From the NCBI GenBank assembly GCA_012845835.1, contig JABAKD010000002.1, positions 22,496,699-22,560,698 of the forward strand: 64,000 bases of DNA, written 5' to 3'. The stretch is from Undaria pinnatifida. Its lineage: Eukaryota; Sar; Phaeophyceae; Laminariales; Alariaceae. Both the position numbers and the translations under genes were made by a program. Positions 49,101 through 59,900 of the stretch are shown one piece after another. Under the pieces are notes generated by a model. That model was not told where the DNA came from and did no database searches. It was given only the letters and a program-made list of their open reading frames with translations. Numbering within the stretch: the first letter of the stretch is position 1; each line of letters begins with the position of its first letter.

Positions 49101-50654
49101 AAACAATAAGTTCGAATCGGAAAATTGGGTCATGTTTTAAAGACAGTTCCTGAGTCTCAGGTGGTGGTAGATTGGCGTCCCCTGCGGAGTAGCAGGTGGA
49201 TCTCGCCCCTACCAAGTCAGAGATGCAGGCTCGAATCCTCCCGAGTGAATACTCGTGCTCGGAGGAGTTTTCCTTGCGTAAAAACTTGACTGCTAATAAC
49301 AGGAAGCGCGCGAGGGCGTGAGCTGGCAAATTGCGATGAAAATCGACGAGAATAAACAGCTGAAAAGTGGGAATGCTGAACCCAATGCGAGATCAAATTT
49401 AAGGCACGTCCGGGGGGCAAGAAGGGGGTACACCTGTGACCACGGCTTGTCCAGAAGGTCGCTGAGAGTGAAAGCTCTTACGAGCTGAGCGGGAAAGTAG
49501 AAAAGTGATGCAAATAAAAACAAAATTGATCCCTGTAAAAGTAAAAATGATACCAGGTAAAAAACGCGGACGTGAAGTTAGCTTATATCCCTCTCTCCAC
49601 TCTCTTCCTCTTTGCGTACACCTGCTGTACCATACATCTCTCGGCGCTTGGCGCCGCGCTGGGTTTCGCTGCGTAATGATGCGTCATCGTAGGTTCGCAA
49701 GTCGTCGCTGCTGCACTGGCAACTGGCCGCACTGGCAGCCCCCTCAGCCATTACTGAAGCACTGCCAATACTATACTACTACTGTTGTGTGTAGTTGTAT
49801 TTATTGTACTGGCCACAGGCCAGTACAGCTGGAGTACTGCCAGTACGACAGCAGTGCCAGCGCTGGCAGTATATACTGGACCAGGGACCAGGGCCCAGCC
49901 ACAGCCCTAGGGGAGTTGGTACGAGTAGTTGGGCGTTGGGCGGGTGGGTGCTGGTACGATGTCGGCAGAATCTGGTGCCTGGGAGGTCAGGGTCGGCCGC
50001 GCGTCCGTAAAGCCGAAAGACGGAGAATTTCATGTGTGCGATTTGTGATTTGCGTCCTTGTTGTCGGTCCGCCCTCCAGAAGGTCGAAAAGGCAAGGCAA
50101 CAGCGTATGATATTGGCTTCCTCCCGCATATGCAGCTCGTGCAATTATAATACCTAGTGCTTGCTGCACGCGGTACATGATATGGAGCTGAAGTAGGCTC
50201 ATACGTAATGGCAGAGGGTACAGAGCACAGGCAGCAGCAGTCCAGGGGTAGACAATATCGGCAGTATCCATCACATGCATACCCGCTCAAGCTCACGAGG
50301 CCGAAGGCACACATATGTGCTACGAGTAGAGTAGTACACGCTGCGAATCACCAGAACTGGTGCTACAGGCTACGAAGCACCACTTCCCCGCTAAAAAGAA
50401 AACAAGCCAGCTCATCGATTGGTGCAATGCCTCAAAATAAGAGAGCAGGCAGCACCCACCAGGATCGAAAGGAAATTGCTGAATATCTTCCCAACCCCAG
50501 GTCCAGCCGTCCACAGAGACATCATCATATGCCAGGAAGCGAAGGTCGCGATTGCGAGAACAACGGCAAACGCCATCAGCCGTTGAAGGTGCACTCTCCT
50601 CAGCGCCGCAGCGCTTGCGCCTGCAACCGGCGGGAAGTCAATAGAAAATTCCAT
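34178..50654 (-). CDS. NDC1: Six-span membrane protein, probable NDC1 (TMEM48) nucleoporin
   Basis: NDC1 anchors nuclear pore complexes in the pore membrane. Nine minus-strand exons join in continuous phase to give 591 residues: 50654-50460, 44834-44657, 44297-44080, 43179-43063, 42202-41944, 41335-41067, 39305-39193, 38128-37833 and 34308-34178. Six hydrophobic spans fall in the N-terminal 226 residues, at about 25-46, 57-80, 98-121, 138-157, 174-196 and 205-226. A soluble C-terminal half follows. This layout and size are those of NDC1. The block VQALQSLALKAPADKNLRAA, the motif GPGGHYRQPW (469-478) and a closing LAFEAVEKALSAIATRYR resemble conserved NDC1 cytosolic segments. Poly-Ala and poly-Gly inserts at 41230-41290 and 42120-42170 are lineage-type expansions. 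The membrane-gene model is strong. The NDC1 name is an inference from topology and weak motifs. Donor choice after exons 3, 5 and 8 and the last acceptor (GAAG|GA, poor tract) are the weakest joints. Intron 1 is 5.6 kb. Confidence 0.6.
34771..34893. repeat. ATAAGGCGGTC short repeats
   Basis: Three spaced copies of ATAAGGC(G/A)GTC, with related AAGGCGGC(A/T)TCCCG units, lie in the last intron of the NDC1-like gene. Confidence 0.5.
35658..37156. mobile_element. Foldback-type element with 116-bp inverted repeats
   Basis: The arms are 35658-35773 and 37041-37156. The left arm runs ATATTATAAAG, then TACACTCCAGCTGTGA, and reaches ACTGGGTGTGTGTCCTC. The right arm is its imperfect reverse complement. 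A further partial copy in the right-arm orientation lies at 36888-36968. No protein frame of note is present between the arms. The element sits in the last intron of the NDC1-like gene. I could not define a clear target-site duplication. Confidence 0.75.
38137..38360. repeat. GGGGTT/GGTTGA telomere-like degenerate array
   Basis: About 220 bp of GGGGTTGAGGTTGGGGTT-like units, then GGGGTGGGGTGGGG, lie directly upstream (on the gene's strand) of the exon 8 acceptor of the NDC1-like gene. On the coding strand this is a C/A-rich pyrimidine tract. Confidence 0.75.
39350..39415 (-). repeat. Short 3' end of a poly-C-tailed retroelement (family 2)
   Basis: On the minus strand this reads TATGGTCATACGACTACGGC, then ATGCATGAAATGAGTAC, then a C-rich tail ending in nine C (39335-39343). 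A matching end in the opposite orientation lies at 41873-41930. Confidence 0.55.
39836..41035. repeat. TATCGTATCATAGCACCC minisatellite blocks
   Basis: Three blocks (39836-39915, 40120-40210 and 40866-41035) of imperfect 18-19-bp units lie in one intron of the NDC1-like gene, separated by unrelated sequence. Confidence 0.75.
41873..41930 (+). repeat. Short 3' end of a poly-C-tailed retroelement (family 2)
   Basis: Reads CTATGGTCATACGGCTACAG, then CATGCACGAAACGAGTAC, followed by nine C. It matches the minus-strand copy at 39350-39415 over about 45 bp. Confidence 0.55.
42334..42790 (-). mobile_element. Decayed LINE-like retrotransposon 3' end with poly-C tail
   Basis: Minus-strand frame 42715-42365 contains SRAHIVGECEMYEEERD and CNIWKRRNERPNVGG. 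This is the layout seen at the C-terminus of LINE-type reverse transcriptases, where a Cys/His-rich 'xxHIxxEC' stretch follows the RT domain. The upstream frame (to about 42790) is shifted, so the copy is broken. The coding strand ends CTATGAGTACGCCTC and then 23 C (G-run 42334-42356 on the plus strand). It lies inside an intron of the NDC1-like gene, in the same orientation. The family name is inferred from residue layout only. Confidence 0.65.
43185..43315. repeat. GAGA/GGGAGA purine tract
   Basis: On the minus strand this is a CT-rich stretch immediately before the exon 4 acceptor of the NDC1-like gene (43180), so it is the polypyrimidine tract of that intron. Confidence 0.75.
44438..44640. 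repeat. AGT/AGC triplet repeat
   Basis: About 200 bp of GTAGTAGCAG-type triplets fill most of the short intron between exons 2 and 3 of the NDC1-like gene. Confidence 0.8.
46203..46390. repeat. 'GCCGGTTGAATAGTGCC' family repeat, copy C
   Basis: Contains GGTGCCGGTTGAACAGTGCC and, near the end, GGCTGGCACACACCGGCG. It is related to copies at 24700, 25222 and 46670. Confidence 0.55.
46670..46850. repeat. 'GCCGGTTGAATAGTGCC' family repeat, copy D
   Basis: Contains GAGCCGGTTGAATAGTGCAA, repeated AGTGCC cores, and closes with GGCGCTGGCACATATATTGG. Confidence 0.55.
47850..47945. repeat. ACC/ATC triplet repeat
   Basis: Imperfect CACCAC/ATCACC triplets cause an artificial hydrophobic Val-rich frame on the minus strand. 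Confidence 0.75.
48380..48472. repeat. Dispersed repeat, copy 2 (partner at 2110-2222)
   Basis: Shares CTGTTTCACAGT, CTCTAGGATGAA, ACACTGGG and CTGATGACGTT with the block at 2110-2222, in the same order and orientation. It lies in intron 1 of the NDC1-like gene. Confidence 0.7.
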
Positions 50655-50992
50655 CGTATCGGGAAAACGCCTGCGCTTTGTGCTCCACGCGGGCGGGCGA
50701 CCGTACAGTGCAGTTCAGTTCGAGCCCGTCTGCGCCGAGCCTTCTTTGCGGCTTGACTCGGGCTCGGGCCTCTGGAGAATACGGGTTTCAAGTTTATTCT
50801 GTGGCGGTTTAGCAGAGGGATTTTTTAAATCGTGTGTTCCGCAACATACGCTCCTTCACCCACCCTGTCTATCTCACGAGCTGCGCACAGACTCGTGCTC
50901 CAACAACCTGTTGTGCAGTCTGCAAGCTATTTTCCAGCAGAGCCCACCCTACGTTATTAGCTCTGCTTCGGCAGGGCCAAGCGATACATGAC
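50655..50992. promoter_or_regulatory. Head-to-head intergenic region, candidate bidirectional promoter
   Basis: The 338 bp lie between the proposed start codons of the NDC1-like gene (minus strand, 50654) and the USP-like gene (plus strand, 50993). Both transcripts must start in or near it. If the alternative USP start at 50834 is used the gap shrinks to 179 bp. No core promoter element can be named from the sequence. Confidence 0.5.
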
Positions 50993-53900
50993 ATGCGGCC
51001 GCAGGACCCAGAGGACGAGATGGAAGAAATCGAAGCAAGGATTGTGCAGGGCAGACAGTCTCTGCTGGCGGGCCCCGCCAGCTCGGACCAGCAGCGGCGG
51101 AATGTCAAGCAGCTGATCTCGGAGCGGCTTCCCCGTGCCGTCGAGCACCTCCAGCGGCAGCCCATGTCCACCTCGTTGGCCAAGCGCGCCGCGAGGTTCT
51201 TCGCAGTAGTGCAGGACTTCGTGGACACCTGTCTCCGCTCGCCCCTGCTGGGAGAAGGTCTGGGCCCGTTGCTGCGGCTCGACCTTAGCCCGCTGTTGTA
51301 CGTACTTCGGCTCCTCGTCGCCGCTGAGCCTGTTCCTCCGCGGTATTTGCCCGACACGGGGACTGCGGCAGCGGCTGGAGCAGGGGGGGGCAGCGTGCCT
51401 CCGCATTACTTCAACCGTGACCACGGTAGGCCCCTGTTTCGAGAGTTTCGAGGGCGTTGGAGGTGGATCTGGCCTGACGACGAGGCGGGGATAAGGTAAG
51501 AGGGAGAGGTTTGCGTCTCTTGCATCTTTTGCAGTTTTGCATGTCCGCAGAGCTTATCACATACCACGGTACCAGGTACCAGTAGTTATAGTAGCCCATC
51601 CTTTCAACAGTTAATATAAGTTGCGTATCATACAGCAATACCTATACTCGTAGAGCAGAGAAGTCAATGGGTAACATAACACAGAACAGAAGAACACAGA
51701 CCACAGCCACAGCAGCAACAAACACCGCAGCAAGCTGCAAGCTAGCATTTCAAGCTGAAGCTACAGAGTATAGTCTATGCCCCTTCGGGCAAAAAATGTA
51801 AGAGCACTGAAATCTTTTCTACAAGATCAAATCGTTTTTCTTCAGGTGCAATACTATTTCTGATGTAAATATCGACCTCCATATTGACTCCTTTGCCAAA
51901 ACCGCAAACGACACCTCTCCATCTTATCAGTGATAATGCTCAGACCATCTCCCACATGGCAGTTTTAGAGGAGGGGTGATCATCGGCAACCATTTTGATC
52001 TGACCCTTTTTCACCACGAAAAGTGCCTCTTATGATACTAAAAAACGACCCCCCAGACCTCTGCTACCCGTAGACGAATTTCAAAATTGGAAGTGTCTCC
52101 GGCTGCTGATACTGCTGTTTAAAGATTTTCGACGGCAACGGCGAGCACCATTAATCAGCTGCTATTAACAGTCTGCGGCAGCGTCATCCACCGTTGGCAT
52201 CTCTAAGCGGCCGGGGGGAGGGGGAAGGGGGGGGGGCGGGGAGGGGACTGGGGGAGGGGGGGGAGGGGGGAGGGGGAAAGGGAGGAAGGGGGGAGGGGCG
52301 GAAGGGGGAGCGTCATGCCCAAGAGACTGAAGTCTGGGTTTGGCCATCATCGTATTGAAAGTTGTGGGCTTTCTAATGGCCATCACAAGATAGCATAAGA
52401 CCGCCCTGACTTCTTCGCCATGTTGCGTTCTCTCCCAGGTGCCATTGATGATGGACGTGATACCCTCTGTTAGTCCAATGCCATCCTTAGCCAGCTCCTA
52501 GGGTCTGCTAGTATGACATTTTTCTTTCTTTTCTTTTTCTATTTCTTTTTTTCTTTTTTTCTCTTCTTCTTTCCTTGCTTTCCTATCTTGTCTTTTCTTG
52601 CTTTTCTTGTCTTTTTCTTCTCTTTGCTTGCCTTTTTCGTCTTGTTTCGTTTTTTCTTCTCTCTTCTGTCCTTTCCTTTATCTTTTTTTCTTTTCTTTGT
52701 TTCTTTTTCTCCAATTGACTTATGCCTGTCGTACGTATGCGTAGTGATAGATACTATGTGTAATATATACGTGGTAGTCTTCCTTGGGTGGCAATCGGAA
52801 TATTTGGTTTCTCCAGGCGTGAGTAGTGAGACGTATGCACCGGCCTGGACCTGGCACATCGTAGACTGACTCCCGATTTCACTTTTATATGTTTCTGATG
52901 GAGGCATGAATTGCGTCAGCTGTGATATATGCGTGTACCACCTTGGGTTGTGTGTGTTTTTCCCTGGGGTATTCCTCAGCTCCAGAGTGACTGGAGCCTG
53001 TCCTGTGACCACGGACTTGATTATGCGAGTTAATGTGAGAACAACAACAATAGTAGACGAACTACCTGACCGTCCATAGCGTCCTACGCGGCGACAGCAT
53101 TCATTGTAGATACCAAACAGGAGCTCCAGAATGATCAAAATTCTTGATGCTGAGTAAGTTCGTTTCGTGATGCAAACACAGCAATGCCTGCCCTCTCGTG
53201 CAGACCCAAGGGCCCCAACACCTCCTACTACAACTAGAGACCTAACGAACGCGCTGCACGTTGGTCGGGAGGTGGTCTGGGGCCTGGTAATGGAGCTATG
53301 CCGTGTTTGATAAGGATTCGTGATACTGAATGTCGTTATTTTACCAGAAATAGTATTGTTGTACAAAACACGAAAATCTTACAAAAAGACGCAAGTACAA
53401 GGTACCCGTTTTTGTTTTGGTTTTGACCCAGGGGGCCCCGCGCCAAATCGTTCGGGACTATCGAGGCTTCTGACTGCTGCCTTGCGTGGTAGCCACGCAC
53501 GCGCTGGCCGCTGCTGCTGCGGCGGCTGCGGCTGCGGCTGCGGCTGCGGCTGCTGCCGTCGAGTGCCTCCGGTCGCATGCATGCGCGTGCAGGCTGCGGA
53601 CCCTCGAGCGGAGGCAGGCGAGGACATGCATAAGGCTGACGCATTTTTTTAATATATAAGGCACACGCAAACGTGAAGCTCTTTGACCGTGAGCCCTGAG
53701 CGCTTCGATTCATTCGATATCGTTTGTTATTCCTTTTGTTATACCTGGTATATTATACTGTATATATTAATAACAGGGCTGGTATTCTATGGAGCGCTTG
53801 ATAGCGAGAGCTCTTCCTCCAAACTACTCGTGCCTTGTACCGCTGAACCGCGTACCAACTACTACTCCATCCAGTATAACAGCAGCATATATATAAATAG

Positions 53901-56900
53901 TTCTATAATATTATCGTAGCTCTATTCGTGTACTTCGAAGTATAAGTATATCGGGTACACGTATCATAGCCCTTGAGGTCAGAGCCAGGCCGCGGGCGTT
54001 TGGTCTCTTATGTTTCATGTGATATGGAGATCATTGTTGTTGTTGTTGATGTTGTCTCACATTAACTCTTGTCAAACATTAGAGTCCGTGGTCACACAAA
54101 GGTGCTGGAGCCCTAGGAAGATCCAAAAACCAAATGAAATACAAAATCTTGCTGGAAATACTACGCTTTCCCGCCTAAAAACGCACGATACGAAGAAGAA
54201 GGCGCGCAAGTGAAATGATCCAATGTGCAAACTGAACTCACATGGCCGCGGGTATCCACTCAACTACGGCATAGAGTTCCCCCGCTCCCACAACGAATCA
54301 GTACGGACACTGGGTGTGCTGGATGTCGACGAGTAGAAGAACGGTTTAATGTGAAGAACACACACACAACTAACCAACTCGCGGCTACAAACTACAGCGG
54401 TTGGGCTGCCTGCGCCGTACGAACCGCACGGTAATCGTGAGCACAGACGAACGCGCCTGCTGTCTGAAGTGCTGTCAGAGTGGCGACCCTCGGGCATGCA
54501 TGAAAACAGGTCAATCGAACCAAAAACCACCATACAAAATATCAATGATCGCCCCCGTCTTTCCGAGTTATCTGACGGGTTGCAGCGCAGCTCTGAGCTA
54601 CGACGCGCCTGAAAATTGAAAATTGCGGGGGGTCGTTCCCCATGAAGGGCATACAGTTCTACCAACTCTACAAAAATCAGTGACGTAAGTAACATGTTGT
54701 ACTACTGCCTCGTAAAAAAGCATACGAGTATAATACGTGGAGTACTCGTCTTGATGAATGTAATGAATGTCTCATTCCGTACCCCTCGTCGGCGGTGCAG
54801 GGGAGCAGATTCATGTCTTCTGTAGCGCACATTCGCGTTCAACGGTTGGAAAACTCGTCTGCAGTTTCACTTCCAGTTCGTCTCCTTTGCCCCTTCCGCA
54901 GCACTGATACGTGATGCCAGTACTCCTCACCAGGCTCCTCACCACCCTCCATTCGTGCCTGTGTGACACGCGAGCACTGCACCCGCATTGACGAGCGCCT
55001 GCTTGGACCACGTGGTCTTGGTCATGGACTTCGAAGTTTGCAACTACACATTCTGTTTGTTGTCTTGTTGCGATAAACAATACCTGCTGCTTCGGATTAT
55101 CGAATGTGGTTCATTTTTTTTTGCCAGGAAACCCTTCGCGCCCCCTCACGAAGCTCTCGCGCCCCAGTGGCAAGAGAGCAGCACAACAACAAAATACTTG
55201 AAACACAAAATACTACGCTCAATAGCGCGACCGATGCACCCTTCATTAGCACAAACACCACAACCACAACCATAACCCCAATCCCTTCACACGAGTGACC
55301 CCCTGTCTCCTCTCTCCTCTGCCAACTGTTCCTTCTATGTTACGAATCCATAATCTCACATGTGCATATAGAATGTAATTGCAGGAACGTCACGCAAAGC
55401 GTACGCTTTTCTTTTCCTGCGTGAGTCCACCTCTTGTACCATCACAACTGCCACTTGCTAGCCACTCACGCCCACCTAGTCACCGCCCGCACCCTACCCA
55501 CCCACCCACCCACCCACCCACGCACCCGCCCCCCCCCCCCTCCTGCAACAAGGGTGAGTGCCGACGCCGTTGGTTGGTGTATCGAGGTGCTGGATGTCCC
55601 CGGAGAGCTAGCGCAATACCTGCTCCCGGAGCCCGAACCTTCAACGGGCGGTGGCGGCGGCGCGGGCGACGACGTTTCGAGGTGGATCCCGCCAGCGGAT
55701 GCGAACAAGTGGCACCGAGTGACTGTCGTGGGCCGCCCTCGGGTTTCTAGCGGCACGAGGCCGGGCGTGAGAGGGGAAGCGAGATGGGAAGGGCAGGAGG
55801 AGGGGTGGGGGGGGCAGCAGCACCAGCACCAGTACCAGAGGCAAAACGTGTCGGGGGAAAAGAGCAAGGAGTTGATAGTGGCAGAGCAGGGGGGGGGGGA
55901 GAATGGGGATGGTGCGGCACGCGCGCGGCGGAGGTCGGTGCTAGAATCATCGCCGTCGGCTTTCGTGGTGATGTTTGAGAGCGGACGAACGACGACCCTG
56001 GACCTATCCGACTTCAGCATCAAGTGGATCGGCTTCTGTGGAGAGTGCGAGGAAGTCAGCGTCGAGGTCGGCAAGAATAGGGGCCGCCCCGGATCGGACC
56101 GGGAAGCCCGAGAGCAGGCGAGAATGCCTCCAGGCTTCAGGATCGGCGACAGAGGGGGTTTGCCGCCGCCGGGAGGCGTTCTTGCCAACGATCGAACGGA
56201 CGTCGGCACTCGAGTGGACGTATGGTGGCCCCGCTACAACTCGTACTTTCGGGCGGCGGTGAGGTTTTTTTCTGGAGAATTGGCAATGTGAAAAGGGAGG
56301 TGGGGGGGGGGTTGTGTGCGAGAAGGGGGGGGGGCGGTGGTGAGGGGGTGGGGGAGGGGAGGTAAGAACCGGTTTTTTCCACGCTGTACACAGCACCAAC
56401 AACTGCACCACAGGTCGTCGCATATGCTACAACTAGCAAAGAATATGCCGTCGTGGTCTTCGTGCGGGGAAATTCGTTTTATTACCCCCCCTCTCTCCCT
56501 CCCGCCCTTTCCCACCATTCACCTGCTCGCCTGCCTGCCTGCCTGCCTGCATGTCTGCCTGCATGCTTTTGCATGTCTCATTGCCCTGACTCGTGCTCAC
56601 AGATCGAGCGCTACGATGCAATCGCCTTGACGCACACTCTCTTCTACGAAGACGGCGAGATCCGCGACAGTGACATGTCCAAGCGCGGTTTTCGCGTCTG
56701 CTACCGCCCCGAGTGGGCTGCCCCGCTGCACGCCCCCAACACCGCCGCCACCGCAGGCAGCGGTCCCACCGCTCCAGCTTCCACGACAGAAGCGACTGCG
56801 GCAGCAGCGGCGGCAGCAGGACAGGACACAGCTCACGCTTGGGGCACTAGACGGCCGTCGCCGATCGCCCCCCGCCCCCCGGCCGAGTACGCATCGGACA

Positions 56901-59900
56901 CATCCATCTACGTGATTGCGGCCGTGAACAAATTCGGCGAAGGCGGGGGCATGGCCGCGCCCGCGCAGCGGCTGAGCAGCGGTAGGGCCTCCTTTGGAGA
57001 GGTCCTGGAGACGTTCCGCCTCGGGAAGGCACTGCGCACATACGCTTCCAACCAATCGGTGAAGGAGATAAACTGGATCCTGAAAGAGTGCGCGGTGACG
57101 GCGCTGTTGTCGGCGCCGTCAGAATCTATGAGGGCGGCGACGAAAGCGGAAATAACAGAGTGCGTTTCGAGCGTAAAAGAGCTGGCCCTGAGCTGCAGCG
57201 GGACGAAGGTGGCCGCGAACCCCCCGCTGCTCTTGCTGCAGGAGCTGGAGCAACTGGAGCTGGCGATTGCCATGAAGGTGTGTGCAAAGAAAGGAGGAGA
57301 GGGAAGGCTTTACGGGGGGGGGGGGGGGGGCGGGGAGAGGGGGGGGGGTAGGCGTTTCGGGGGCGGAGGAGGTAGGGGCAGGCATTGCGTGTGTGGATGA
57401 GTGTGGAGAAAATTCGTCATGTTGTTTGACGTTCCAGGGACCGCGGAGCGAGCGTCGCATGCAAGCGGGGGCGATGGTGGCAGCGGCGGCTGTGCTTGCC
57501 CTTGCTTGAGTTCAGCCTGGTGCTGCGTACTGCATTCTGCTGGTGCGTGATTCTATCTCTATTTCCGAGTAGGGTGGCGCCGAAATGTAGACTGTATGCT
57601 AGTTAGTTGCGATGGGGTTAAACGTGGAGGTATCCAACGCGCTGCTGAGTGGGCAGACGACGCTGCACCTCAATCAGCTCAGCTTAGCCCAGCTAAATCC
57701 AGCCTGCCGATGAGAAGATTCGGGGGGGCGGGGGGGGGGGGCGCACTCGTTTGTTGCTTGCCTTGGTAATTCGGCCGTTGACGGTATATATATTTTTAAT
57801 GAGCAAGAGGAGGGGGGGGGGGGGGGGGGGGCGGAGACGAGGAAGGGGCGGAAGGAGAGGGAGAGAAGGTTGAATGAGGAGGAGAGGAGCGGGTGGAGAA
57901 GGAGGAGGAGGGGAGAGGGCGGAGGACGAGCAGGGGAGGCGGAGAAGGAGGAGGAGGAGTGGGGAGAGGAGATATGGGAGGAGCAGAAAAACATGCCCTC
58001 GGTACCGTTGTACCCAGGTGCCGCCGCCTGCACCACCGCATATGCCGTTGTCACTAACCTGCTTGACCATGGATATTTTTATGTTCGTCACAGGTGTTCC
58101 GATGCCCGTCCCTGGAGAGACGGCTAGCAGGGCTGATGCACATGTGTGGACTTGTTACCCTTGCCGAGCAAAGGGAGATGGCGGTGGCGAATGGGTCGCC
58201 GCTGGCGGGGCAGAGCCGAAAGACGGCGTGGGTGACCTCGGAGGCAATGGAGGAGTGGCTCGTGGAAGTCGGCTTTGTAGAAGAGCTTTTCGGCTCCAGC
58301 ATGCATGTCGAACTGGTGGGTGGTGTTGGTGGTGATGTTGTTCCTTTTTGACTGCAGCATGTACGTCGAGCTGGTGGATGTTGATGGTGGTGGTGGTGGT
58401 GGTGGTGATGTTGAGGTTATGGTGTTGTGGTGGTGGTGGTGGTGGTGGTGGTGTTGCGGTGCGGTGTTGCTGGCGCTGTGCCGGTTGTGCTGTTGCTGTT
58501 GTGGTGGTGGGTGTGGGTGTGTTGTTGTGGTGGTATTGTTGTTTTGTGTCGTAACGTGTTGCGGCGTGTTGTGTTGTGCACCTTCTGTAGGATTAAGATG
58601 TTGGATAAGTTGGTCGTTTATGACGGGGGATAGGGGGGGTGTCTCGAATTGAAGGTAGCTTCGGTCATCGCGCCGACGTTAATCCAGAGGTGGTCACGCT
58701 TGACTAAAGTATCGTGCTGTCTGAAATGTAACTTGCCCCCAAAACTATTGAAGGGCGTGCTTTCATCTCTTGCTATGGCTGCAGTCACTTTTCATCCCGT
58801 TCGTTTTCCTCCCACGTTCGTGCTGACTCCCCCCCCCCGGCATCCCCCGCACGCGAAACGCCCCTTTTTTAGGCGAAACGCTCGGAGCCCATCCTGACTT
58901 TCTTGGCCAAGCGGAACGCCGTGAGCACTCGTCAGCTCGACCTCCTCTGGAGCAGTACCTTGGGCAAGCATGAGGTGGGTGCAAGCCGGTTGACGTGGCC
59001 GACACCTTTGTGCAGGAAACGCATCTGGATTTGTCCGTTGTCGCTGGCTGGCGTGACTGAGGTGTCGACTGATTTTGTAAATGTGCCATCTGGATCCGTT
59101 TGTTGTTGCTGACTGTTTTTACTGCAGTGTGGACTTTCCAGACTAGCTGTACCGTCAATAATATAGTGTACCGACTAATGTAAATATCAGGTATGGGCCT
59201 ATTTGTATATGTGTTCATGTATATGTATTTATACAACCAATGTGACAGCCAATGATTTAATGTACCCACTAAATGCGACGACTAAATGTGCCGACCAGTG
59301 TTCCGACTGATGTGCCAACACGCTCGGGAAGGAGGGCAAAGGCAATAAAAGGATGAGCGCCCGGTGTAGCAAGCTATGCAGCCCGCCTCCCTACTCCCTC
59401 TCACACACACCCTCCCTCCACTCGTACTGACGCCTCCGTGTGGTAAACCCTTCTGCTGTTGCTGTGTTTGCGCGCCATTTGGTTTTGTCATCAGGCGGTG
59501 GTGCGAGTCATGTCGACGGTTGTTGTCAACCTTGTCCCATACCTGTCGCCGCACAAACGCCTCCACCTATTCTCGTGCGTGGCCCGGACCCCCTTCAGCA
59601 AGTACACGGAACAGACCCTGCAGTTGGTGAGAAGGCCAGCCGGGAGGGGAGGGGAGGGGGGGGGGGGGGGGGGATGATAGTTGTTGCCACCTTTGTCGCG
59701 CACGCGGAGTTAAGCCATTCGTGCAACACCTCAAAAAAGGGCTCGTCTATTTTCAAGTAGTTTTGCCCCCATAAGGTGCGATGCAGTTATGAAGGAGCTA
59801 CCGTTCGGTACTGCTGCAGTGCCGGTAGTAGGTAGATATTTTGCGCTGCGTGTTTTGTTTTGTTCTTGTTTTTTGGCTTGCTCGATTTTATGGGAAATTT

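Noticed and set aside
49155-49275. tRNA-like segment with GGCTCGAATCC
   Set aside because: A box-B-like core is present, but the T-stem has a mismatch, no acceptor stem pairs and no anticodon arm can be placed.
50208-50756. 182-codon plus-strand frame
   Set aside because: It is antisense to exon 1 of the NDC1-like gene, whose minus-strand reading has a clear transmembrane segment and a good donor.
52539-53366. 275-codon minus-strand frame with a Lys-rich end
   Set aside because: The Lys-rich part is the T/C-rich intronic tract read in reverse. The rest has no motif.
57438-57509. Possible extra USP exon reading GPRSERRMQAG
   Set aside because: It follows a plausible acceptor but ends in a stop with no donor. 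Joining exon 3 directly to 58094 keeps phase and gives the expected USP9X-like segment.
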